In this document: one piece after another, positions 13,912-25,900 of the stretch | How the letters are laid out: each line of letters opens with the position of its first letter | Position numbering within the stretch: position 1 is the stretch's first letter | Source: Nereocystis luetkeana | Lineage: Eukaryota > Sar > Phaeophyceae > Laminariales > Laminariaceae | Assembly: GCA_031213475.1 (NCBI GenBank) | Contig: JARUPZ010000005.1 | Location: 8,304,988 to 8,368,987 of the forward strand | Direction of reading: 5' to 3' | Length of the DNA: 64,000 nucleotides | Translations under genes and position numbers: made by a program | Notes under the pieces: generated by a model | Seen by the model: only the letters and a program-made list of their open reading frames with translations | Database searches by the model: none | Told to the model about the DNA's origin: nothing

Positions 13912-16900
13912 AGGCCGTGGTGATCCCGGGGGCTGAGGACGGGAACGTTGTCGACGATGTGGTTGGCAGTGACACCACTGCTAGGGTTATGCAGGGCGCA
14001 GAGCGTGAGGAGGAGGAGGTGATCGTGGTTGAATCGCCGACTGCTCTTGAGGAGCCTGCTCCGACCGATCAGGCTGCTTCTGATGATGACGCAAAGGAGG
14101 CCCCTGAGATTGATAATGAACCAGTGGTCTCCGTGGTCGTGTCTGAGCCAGCGGAACTCCACGAGGTTGAGGACGTGACCGTTGTCGACGATGTGGTGGG
14201 TAGTGACGCCACGGCCGAGGTTGTGCATGACGCAGAGCGTGAGAAGGAGGTGGCCGCGGTTGAATCGCTGACTGCTGTGGAGGAGCCTGCTCCGACCGAT
14301 CAGGCTGCTTCTGATGACGACGCAAAGGAGATCCAAGTGGTTGAAGATGAACCTGTGGTCTCCGTGATTGTGTCTGAGCCAGCGGAGATCCAGGGTGCTG
14401 AGGACGTGACCGTTGTCAACGATGTGGTTGGCAATGACGCCACGGCCGAGGTTGTGCAGGACACAGAGCGTGAGGAAGAGGTGCCCGCGGTTGAATCGCT
14501 GACTGCTGTTGAGGAGCCTACTCCGACCGATGAGGCTGCTTCTGATGATGCCTCAAACCAGACGCAAGTGGTTGAGGATGAACTAGTGGTCTCCGTGATT
14601 GTGTCTGAGCCAGTGGTGATCCAGGGGGCTGAAGACGTGACCGTTGTCGACGATGTGGTGGACAGTGACACCACGTCCAGGGTTGTGCAGGGCGCAGAGC
14701 GTGAGGAGGAGGAGGTGATCGTGGTTGAATCGCTGACTGCTCTTGGGGGGCCTGCTCCGACCGATCAGGCTGCTTCTGATGATGACGCAAAGGAGGCCCC
14801 TGAGATTGATAATGAACCAGTGGTCTCCGTGATTGTGTCTGAGCCAGCGGAACTCCACGGGGTTGACGACGTGACCGTTGTCGACGATGTGGTGGGTAGG
14901 GACGCCACGGCCGAGGTTGTGCATGACGCAGAGCGTGAGAAGGAGGTGGCCGCGGTTGAATCGCTGACTGCTGTGGAGGAGCCTGCTCCGACCGATCAGG
15001 CTGCTTCTGATGACGACGCAAAGGAGATCCAAGTGGTTGAAGATGACCCCGTGGTTGTCGACGCTGTGGCCGTCATGGTGGAGACGGACAACCTGCCGGT
15101 CACGGACACTGTCGATGTCGGGGCCAGTTGCGAGATGGAGACCGCTGTTTTGGACGACACTGAGCCCGATGAGCAGGGTGATTTGGACGTCGGTGCCCCG
15201 ATTCCGGTGGAGGATGTTACTCCAGCCGGGCCTACCACGGTGTCGGACGTCTCGATTGAGGCGACCACAAACGAGGCAGACCCAACAGCCGTCAAGGAGC
15301 TATCAAGTCCGGTGGAGGCTGAACAACCTGTGGCCGTGAACGATATCAACGCTGTGACTACCAGGGATATCGAAACAGAGAATGTGGAAAAGGGCCTGCC
15401 GCAGGTGGACACGTTGGTGGCGGACATGTCGACCTCGACCGAGGAATCTGCTCCAATCGAGACAGTGCCTGCTGCCGCTGAATCCCAACAGACACCTGAG
15501 ATTGATAATGAACAAGCGGTTGTCTCGGACGAGACTGACCCAGTGGAGATCCAGGGTACTGAGGACAGGAACGTTGTCGACGATGTGGTGGACAGTGACA
15601 CCACTGCTAGGGTTCTACAAGGCGCAGAGCGTGAGGAAGAGGAGGTGATCGTGGTTGAATCGCCGACTGCTGTTGAGGAGCCTGCTCCGACCGATCAGGC
15701 TGCTTCTGATGATGACGCAAAGGAGGCCCCTGAGATTGATAATGAACCAGTGGTCTCCGTGAATGTGTCTGAGCCAGTGGAGATCCACGGGGTTGAGGAC
15801 GTGACCGTTGTCGACGATGTGATTGGCAGTGACGCCACGGCCGAGGTTGTGCAGGACGCAGAGCGTGAGAAGGAGGTGGCCGCGGTTGAATCGCTGACTG
15901 CTGCGGAGGAGCGTGCTCCGACCGATCAGGCTGCTTCTGATGACGACGCAAAGGAGATCCAAGTGGTTGAAGATGAATCAGTGGTCTCCGTGATTGTGTC
16001 TGAGCCAGTGGAGATCCAGGGAGCTGAGGACGTGACCGTTGTCAACGGTGTGGTTGGCAGTGACGCTACGGCCGAGGTTGTGCAGGACACAGAGCGTGAG
16101 GAGGAGGGGCCCGCGGTTGAATCGCTGACTGCTGTTGAGGAGCCTGCTCCGACCGATAAGGCTGCTTCTGATGATGACTTGAAACAGACGCAAGTGGTTG
16201 AGGATGAACCCGTGGTTGTCGACGCTGTGGCCGTCCTAGTGGAGACGGACAACCTGCCGGTCACGGACACTGTCGACGTCGGGGCCATTTGCGAGATGGA
16301 GACCGCTGTTTTGGACGACACTGAGCCCGATGAGCAGGGTGATTTGGACGTCGGTGCCCCGATTCCGGTGGAGGATGTTACTCCAGCCGGGCCTACCACG
16401 GTGTCGGACGTCTCGATTGAGGCGACCACAAACGAGGCAGACCCAACAGCCGTCGAGGAGCTATCAAGTCCGGTGGAGGCTGAACAACCTGTGGCCGTGA
16501 ACGATATCAACGCTGTGACTACCAGGGATATCGAAACAGATAATGTGGAAAAGGGCCTGCCGCAGGTGGACACGTTGGTGGCGGACATGTCGACCTCGAC
16601 CGAGGAATCTGCTCCAATCGAGACAGTGCCTGCTGCCGCTGAATCCCAACAGACACCTGAGATTGATAATGAACAAGCGGTTGTCTCGGACGAGACTGAC
16701 CCAGTGGAGATCCAGGGTACTGAGGACAGGAACGTTGTCGACGATGTGGTGGACAGTGACTCCACTGCTAGGGTTCTACAAGGCGCAGAGCGTGAGGAAG
16801 AGGAGGTGATCGTGGTTGAATCGCCGACTGCTCTTGAGGAGCCTGCTCCGACCGATCAGGCTGCTTCTGATGATGACGCAAAGGAGGCCCCTGAGATTGA

Positions 16901-19900
16901 TAATGAACCAGTGGTCTCCGTTATTGTGTCTGAGCCAGTGGAGATCCACGGGGTTGAGGACGTGACCGTTGTCGACGATGTGATTGGCAGTGACGCCACG
17001 GCCGAGGTTGTGCAGGACGCAGAGCGTGAGAAGGAGGTGGCCGCGGTTGAACCGCTGACTGCTGCGGAGGAGCGTGCTCCGACCGATCAGGCTGCTTCTG
17101 ATGACGACGCAAAGGAGATCCAAGTGGTTGAAGATGAATCAGTGGTCTCCGTGATTGTGTCTGAGCCAGTGGAGATCCAGGGAGCTAAGGACGTGACCGT
17201 TGTCAACGGTGTGGTTGGCAGTGACGCTACGGCCGAGGTTGTGCAGGACACAGAGCGTGAGGAGGAGGTGCCCGCGGTTGAATCGCTGACTGCTGTTGAG
17301 GAGCCTGCTCCGACCGATAAGGCTGCTTCTGATGATGACTTGAAACAGACGCAAGTGGTTGAGGATGAACCCGTGGTTGTCGACGCTGTGGCCGTCCTAG
17401 TGGAGACGGACAACCTGCCGGTCACGGACACTGTCGACGTCGGGGCCATTTGCGAGATGGAGACCGCTGTTTTGGACGACACTGAGCCCGATGAGCAGGG
17501 TGATTTGGACGTCGGTGCCCCGATTCCGGTGGAGGATGTTACTCCAGCCGGGCCTACCACGGTGTCGGACGTCTCGATTGAGGCGACCACAAACGAGGCA
17601 GACCCAACAGCCGTCGAGGAGCTATCAAGTCCGGTGGAGGCTGAACAACCTGTGGCCGTGAACGATATCAACGCTGTGACTACCAGGGATATCGAAACAG
17701 AGAATGTGGAAAAGGGCCTGCCGCAGGTGGACACGTTGGTGGCGGACATGTCGACCTCGACCGAGGAATCTGCTCCAATCGAGACAGTGCCTGCTGCCGC
17801 TGAATCCCAACAGACACCTGAGATTGATAATGAACAAGCGGTTGTCTCGGACGAGACTGACCCAGTGGAGATCCAGGGTACTGAGGACAGGAACGTTGTC
17901 GACGATGTGGTGGACAGTGACACCACTGCTAGGGTTCTACAAGGCGCAGATCGTGAGGAAGAGGAGGTGATCGTGGTTGAATCGCCGACGGCTCTTGAGG
18001 AGCCTGCTCCGACCGATCAGGCTGCTTCTGATGATGACGCAAAGGAGGCCCCTGAGATTGATAATGAACCAGTGGTCTCCGTGAATGTGTCTGAGCCAGC
18101 GGAAATCCAGGGGGCTGAGGACGTGACCGTTGTCGACAATGTGGTGGGCAGTGACGCCACGGCCGAGGTTGTGCAGGACGCAGAGCGTGAGAAGGAGGCG
18201 GCCGCGGTTGAATCGCCGACTGCTCTTGAGGAGCCTGCTCTGACCGATCAGGTTGCTTCTGATGATGACGTTAAGGAGTCCCCTGAGATTGAGGATGAAC
18301 CAGTGGTCTCCGTGATTGTGTCTGAGCCAGTGGAGATGCAGGGCGCTGAGGACGTGACCGTTGTCGACGATGTGGTGAGCAGTGACGCCACGGCCGAGGT
18401 TGTGCAGGACGCAGAGCGTGAGGAAGAGGAGGTGATCGTGGTTGAATCGCCGACTTCTCTTGAGGATCCTGCTCCGACCAATCAGGCTGCAAAGGAGGCC
18501 CCTGAGATCGCTAATGAACGAGTGGTCTCCGTGATTGTGTCTGAGCCAGTGGAGATGCAGGGCGCTGAGGACGTGACCGTTGCCGACGATGTGGTGGGCA
18601 GTGACGCCCCGGCCGAGGTTGTGCAGGACGCAAAGCGTGAGGAGGAGGAGGAGGTGACAGTGGGTGAATCGCTGACTGCTGTTGAGGAGCCTGCTCCGAC
18701 CGATCATGCTTCGTGTGATGATGACTCAAACCATACGAAAGTGGTTGAGGATAAACCAGTGGTCTCCGTGATTGTGACTGAGCCAGTGGGGATCCAGGGT
18801 GCTGAGGAAGTGAACGTTGTCGACGATGTGGTGGACAGTGACACCACTGCCAAGGTTGTGCAGGACGCAGAGCGTGAGGAGGAGGAGGTGACCGTGGTTG
18901 AATCACCGACTGCTGTTAAGGAGCCTGCTCCGACCGATCGAGCTACGTCTGAGGATGACGCAAAGGAGACCCAAGTGGTTGAGGATGAACCTGTGGTCTC
19001 CGTGATTGTGACTGAGCCAGTGGAGATGCAGGGCGCTGAGGACGGGAACGTGGTCGACGATGTGGTGGACAGTGACATCACTGCCAAGGTCGTGCCGAAC
19101 GCAGTGCGTGAGGAGGAGGGGGTGACCGTGGTTGAATCGCCGACTGCAGTGGAGGAGCCTGCTTCGGCCGATCAGGCTTCTTATGATGATGACGCAAACG
19201 AAACCCAAGTGGTTGAGGATGAACCAGTGGCCTCTGCGATTGTGACTGAGCCAGTGGAGATCCACGTCGCAGAGGACGCGAACGTTGTCGACGATGTGGT
19301 GGACAAGGAAGTGGCCGCATCTGTACCACCAGCCGGAGTGAAGCAGGCTGCTCCGACCGATCAAGCTTCTTGTGAAGACGATTCGAACGAGACACCCGCG
19401 GTTAAAGATGACCTAGAGGTCGACGATGCTGTAGCTGATCCAGTGGACACGGAAGGGATGCCAGTCGTGCAAAATGTCGACGCTATCATGAGTAGAGAGA
19501 TGGTGACCGTGGTTGTGGAAGAGACCGAACCTGAAGAGGAGGACCAGGTGGTGGTGGCTGCGACGATCTCGGTGGAGGATGCCGCTCCAGCCGAGCCAAC
19601 TACAATGGCGGCTGTCTCAATTATAGCGGCAATGGGCGAGGATGACCCCGCGGTCGTCACGGCCGTGAATAAGCCTGTGGCGGCCGAATATCCAGTCGGT
19701 ATGGATGACGTCGAACCTGCTGCAACCAGGGAAATCGAAGCCGAGGTTGTGGAAGACGACGAGCCCGAGGCGGACACGTTAGCCGTTGACGTTCGTACCC
19801 CGACCAAGGATGCTACTTCACCCAAGCCGACGTCTGCTCCCCTTGCTATCGCTGAACCCCCAGAGACATGCGCTATTAAAGTCCAACGAGCGGTCGTACT

Positions 19901-22900
19901 GCCTGTGACGGAGCCAGGGGAGATACACGCCTTTGAGGATGTGAGCATTCTGGACGATATGGTGGCCAATGGAATCAAGACCGAGGCTGCGCAGTATGCA
20001 GAGCGTCAAGAGGAGCTGGTCGTGGTTGTATCGCCGACCGCAGTCGAGGAGGCCGCTCCAACTGATCAAGCTGTTTCCGCCGATGGTTCAAACCAGACGC
20101 CCGCGGTTGAGGATGAGTCAGTGCTCATTGATATTGGAGCTGACCCAGTGGAGACCGAAGAGCTGTCGGGCAATGTCGACGCTGTCGTGAGTGTCTCAGT
20201 TGAGGTACCCACGGGCGAGGATGAGCCCGTGGTCGTTGGGGCTAAGGCTCAAAAAGCGGAGGCCGAGGAGCCAGTCGCCGTTGACGACGTCGACGTTGCG
20301 GAAGACGCCGAGGTTGAGAAGCACAATTTGGATATTGAAGCGCCAACTATGACCGAGGGTGCTCATCCTACCGCATCAGGCTCTGCTGCCGATAATTCAC
20401 CGCATACACCGGTGATTGAAGATAAACCCGCCGTCGTTAGGGCTGTGACTGGTCCAGTAGATATTGCGGAGCCAGCGGCTTTGGACGTCAATGACCTTGG
20501 CGTAGCAAAGAAGACCAAGGCCCAGATTGTGGAAGGTATGGAGCTTGAGGCAGACGATGCTGTGGTCGTACCGGCCGAGAATGCTACTCCGATCGAGCCA
20601 GCTGCTGTGGCTGCGAGCCCCAAGCCACCTGCCGTTGAGGACGAACTTGTGGTCGTCGAGGCTGTGGTGGAGCCGATGGAGACTGCAGAACCGGTGATCA
20701 TGGACGTTGTCGACGCCATGGTAACCAAGGGGTTCAAGCCCGTCGTTTCCCACGATGCAGAGCCTTTGCAAGGGTTGGCTGTGGTATTTCGATCAACCTC
20801 AGTTGACGTTCGTGTTCCGACCGACCAAGCTGCTACAGGTGTCAACTTGGTTGAGGCGCCTGCGATTGATGGTGAACCCGTGGTCACCGGGGCTGTGGTT
20901 GGTGCAATCGAACCTGAAGAGCTTCCGGGGATGGGTGACGTTGAATATATGGTGACCGGTGAGATTGAGGGCGAAGGTGTAGAAGACATTGAGTCTGGGG
21001 AGCAGGAAAAGGTGATCGATGCCCCGATGCGGCCGGAGATGATTGCTCCGGGCGAACCCCCTGCAGTGGCGGGTGTGCCAGTTGGCGATCCTACGAGTGA
21101 GAGTGAGTCCGTGCTCATTAAGGCTCTGGCCGAGCCTGTGGAAGCTGGAGGGTCAATAGCTACGAACGACGTCGATGCTGGGGTGGCCAACGAGGTGGAG
21201 GCCGAGGTTGTGAAAGACAACCACCCTGGGGCGGACGAATCGATAGATGAAGCGTCAAATATGAACAAGGAAGCCGCTCCGTTCGAGCTACCTTGTGCTG
21301 CCGCTGATTCACCAGAGAGACCTGCAAGCGAAGATAAACCCACGCCCATCGAGGTTCTGAGTGCCTCAGTGGACACAGAAGTATCTGAGGAAGTGGATGG
21401 CATCGTCACTGTAGTGACCAGGGATATCGAGGCGGTGATTGTCGAAGACGCCGACCCTGAGGAGAAGGAGGAGGTGTTGGTCGCTGCCACGATCCCGGCC
21501 GATGATGCTGCTCCAGTCGAACCAACTACGGTGACGGATGCTCCAGTTGAGCTGGCCGCAGGCGAGGATATGTTCGCTGTCATTGAGGCTATGGCTGGAT
21601 CTGTGCATGCCGAACAGGCAGTGGCCATGGACAATGCTGATGCTGCGGTGGTCAAAGATCTCGGGTGCGGCGTTGTAGAAGAAATTGAAGCAGAAGCGAA
21701 CATAGTCGTAGTTGAAGCACCAACCACGACCGAGGGCTCTGCTCTAACCGAGCCCGTTTCTGCTCCTGATAATTCATCGGAGACACTCGCGGCCAAGAGT
21801 GAAAAGGCTGTTGTCGAGGCTGTGGTGGAGCTAACGGAGACAGAAGCTGCCGAGGACGTAGGCGCTGTTTACGACCTGGTGACAAGGGACACCAAGGCCG
21901 CGGTTGTGGCGTGCACAGAGCATAAAGAGAAGGTAGCAGCGGTTTTCCCGCCGACCCCGGTCAAGGCTTCTGCTCCGACGGACCAAGCTGCTGCGCCCGA
22001 CAACTTACCCGAGACGCCCGCGGTTGAGGGCGAACCCATGGATATCGAGGCTGTGGCTGACCCACTGGAGACTGAAGAGTCAACAGTAGCGCTGAACGTC
22101 GACGATGTGATCACCAGGGAGATCGAGGTCGCGGTTTTGAGAGACGACGATCCTGAGGAGGAAGAAGTGCTGATCGCTGCCATGGTCCCGGCCGAGGATA
22201 TTGATCCTACTGTTGCAGAGGCGGATGCCTCAGTTAAGACGTCCCCGGTCGAGGATAAGTATACAGTCGTCGAGGCCATGGATGAGCCTGTGGAGGTTGA
22301 CGAGCCACGCGCCGTGGGCTATGTCGATTATGCGGCCACCAACGAGATCAAGGCCAAGGCTGTGGAAGAGGCCAAGCCTGAGGCGGAGAAGTTGATGTTT
22401 GAGGCACCGACCACGACAGAGGGTGCTGCTCCAACCGAGTACATCGCTACGGACGATATCTCACCAACGATGTCTGCGGCTGAAGATGAACCTGCGGTCG
22501 CCAAGGATGTTGTTGATCCACTGGAGACTAAACAGCCGGCGGTGATGGACGATGTCGACGCTTTGGTGACCAGGGATATCAAAACCGAGGTTGTAGACAA
22601 CGCGGAGTCTATGGAAGATGTGGGGGTGGTTGTACCGCCAACCCCTTATGTCGCTCCGACCTATCAACTAGCTACTGCATACGTCGAGGCTGTGGCGGAG
22701 CTAGTGGAAACTAGAGATCTTGCGACCATAGACGATGTTCAAGCTGAAGTGACCAGGGAGATCGAGACTGAGGTTATGGAAGACGCCGAACCTGAGGTGG
22801 ACGAGTCGGTGACCGAAGCACCGACCCTGGCTGAAGATGTTTCTCCGACCGAGCCAGCTCGTGGTGCAGATGACTTTAAACAGACGACTCCGGTTGAAGA

Positions 22901-25900
22901 CCCAATAACAGCTGTGGAGGCTGTGGTAAACCTGGTGGAAACTATAGAGCCGGGGACCGTAGACGATGTCGATGCTTCAGTAGCGGCCAAGGATATCGAG
23001 GCCGAGGCTTTGGATGGTGCGGATCCTGAGGCGGAAGTGGCGTTGGTCGACGATCCGACGCCGGCGGAAGATTCCGCTCGGTCCGAATCAGCTACCACGG
23101 CCGCCAACACGCTTGAAATGCCCGCATGCGAGAAAGAGTCTGCGGTCATCCAGGCAGTGATCGAGCCAGTGGGGGCTAGAGAAACGGCGGACGTAGAAAG
23201 TTCGGATGCCATGGAGACCAAGGAGATCGAGACTAATGCCGTAGAAGGTGCAGAGACTGGCACAAACGTGCCGGTGGTCGCTGCGCCGGCTCCGGTCGAA
23301 GGTGTTACTCTGACGGCCCCAGCTGCTTTGGCCGACGACAACCCTATTGTTTCAGCAGGCGAGATAGGACTGGCGACCATGGGGGATGTGTCTGAGTCAG
23401 TAACAGCTGAAGAGATGGTGATCTTTGGCCGTCCCGACACCGTCCTCACCAGGGAGATGGATGCGAAGGCTGTGGCAGGGGCTCTGTCCGAAGAAGAGGT
23501 GGTGGTGACCGCCCAGAAAGTGGAAACTGCTAGTTTCGGTGAGAGGTTATGAGGAGTTTGGGTGGAGATTTGGTTTGGTTCTTGCGGTTACGTTGGGGTG
23601 GGTGGCTCAAGGAAAACTACAGTTTTCAAGGCAAGCCAGTTGAGAGTCGGGTTGAATGGCTTGACGAGGAGCAGATAGGTAAGATCACTTTGGCAGCTGG
23701 TTCGATTCAATCGAGCATCAAGGTTACCTCCAATCAGAACAGTATGGACTCTACCTTACAATGCATCGAAACTCATCCTCGTTACCCACTAAAATAATAT
23801 TGCTGCATTGCTCCAAAATGATTGTAGTGTACTTACTAAAGTAGTATCGGCGTGGGACCTCAAACTATGGGACACCTAAAGTGATGGGGCACCTAAAGTT
23901 CTGCTATCATTTAAAGTCACTGCCCAACCGATCTTCCATTGACCGCGCTCGCCTTTCAGTGCCTGCGGCGGAAAGGAGCGAGGTCGAGAAACAACCTATT
24001 CCTGCAGCAAACGCCCTCTCTGGGCCGAGGTCTGTTGCCGTACCTGTAGGGCCAGCTACTGACTCTCCAGCAATTGTTCCAGACGATACGACGGGTCCGA
24101 TCGGAAGTGTATCCATGGAAATCACAACGGAGTCAGAAGCAGAAGCTCATGCAGCAAGCGCTCTCTCTGAGCCGAGGTCTGTTGCCATATCTGGAGGATC
24201 AGATACCGAATCTCCACCAATTGTTCCAGACGATGCGACGGGTCCAATCGGAGATGTATCCATGGAGATCGCAGCAAAGTCGGAAGAAGAAACTCCGATG
24301 TCCAGGACACCTCTGCTGGAACCAGCTGCTGCGGCTGATGACTCGCTGCAGACGTCCTTCGTCAAGGAGGAGTTGATGGCGGTCCAGGTTGTGGGCGAAA
24401 TGGCGGAGGTGGAAGAGCTGGCGTTAGTCGAAATGGTTCCCAACGAAGTAGCTGTTGAAACTGTGGGCCCTGCTTTGGCTGTTGACGAGGAGGCCACGGT
24501 CCAAGCTTGCTCGAAGCCTAAAAAGGAGGTCGCAAGAAACATCGGGGAGAGTGAGATTGCTCGTATTGGTGAGAGGCTGGGGTATGATGCTACTGGTTTG
24601 CTGTGATAGGTCTGCTGGTGCTGAACGGCGGTTGTTTTCGAGTGGCTGCGTAGAAAACTGATACGAAATATAACGAGAAATGATTGTGCCTTCCGGGTCT
24701 GGGGGGTGTTGCTGGGGATCTATGGCAAACACATGGGGATAAATAGACTCGTTGGTGCGGGCAGGCCTCGAGTTATGCCCATATGCCCTACGCCTCGATC
24801 ATGGCACCCCACATCAGGTGGTACTGCACATTACACGCACGCAAACTGGCTACGTAGATTGCACCGTTACATCCTAAGCTGATAATGGGCATCTGAAAAA
24901 CAAATATCAACAAGTCCGTCGCGTGCTCACACTGACCCGCTGCCCGTACGTCTTGGACTTCTGCTCTGCCCGATGCCTCATGCTGGTCAAATCAGCGAAC
25001 ATCCCCGGTTTTGATGACAGTGACTCAGATGGTGTAGACGAGGAGCCTGGAGCGAGAGAAACTGTGGTCGCTGATGGGGCCCCTACTGCCGGTAAGAGCT
25101 ATTTTGTGGCGTAAACTTCTGCTTTGTTCCGTCGAGGAGTAATGGCCTGTACTTACACTCGATGTACGGTGTTGAACATGTGCCGTAGCCGTTGAAGAAA
25201 CTGAAAAGCTGACGGTATCACGCCGTGGGCTACGGTTTGCACTCCAAGAAAAACTTGCTGGAGATAGGTAAAAGATGCTTAGAAGGCGCTTACAGAACGT
25301 CGGTTGTTCTGAGTCTGAGATGCCGATTGGAACCGAATGTGACTTCTAGTATCGTTTTGTGGGCTACCTATATCTACGTACCTATGTTTGATTTTGCGGG
25401 CGTTATTGGTTGTTTAGTCAGCGCTCTTTAATGGTAATTGTCCTGCACAATTTGCAATAGTGCTTAAATGTTTTACCCTACAACGATCTGGCATTCCCCG
25501 CGCCCCCACAAGACTTTCAACGCATTTTCTGCACGTTCTATCTACCTCATTTCTTTGAGTTCGCTGAAGCCATGTGACGAACGGTGAGGTCTCGATCATG
25601 GCACCTAAACTCAGAGAACGCCGTTTATAATCATAATTCGACTATTGCGCCTGCAGCCGATATGGAAGCCGGCCCCCGAGCAGCGATATTGGAGGAAAAG
25701 GTTGACTTCGGCAACACGGCCGCTCCCGAGGAAAAGGAGGTATCGCAGGAGACTTGCATTCATGCAGGTACTGATATGGAGGTGGCGGCGGTCGCAGACG
25801 AAACTACAAGTACGACTACCGGTGAGCAGTGTGACGGAGAGGTTTTAACCGAATACCCTACAATAGACAGGTTTTGTTTCGGGACTGTTTGTCGCTGATT

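Noticed and set aside
238..18707. Dozens of antisense and alternate-frame ORFs of 60-280 codons across the repeat array
   Set aside because: They recur with exactly the repeat period and vanish where the repeats diverge. They arise because the module's codon pattern avoids stops on the other strand. No starts, splice signals or independent conservation support them.
23549..23797. 82-codon ORF overlapping the stop of the giant exon
   Set aside because: It lies within the proposed first intron, starts at a chance ATG and shows no module, domain or splice support.
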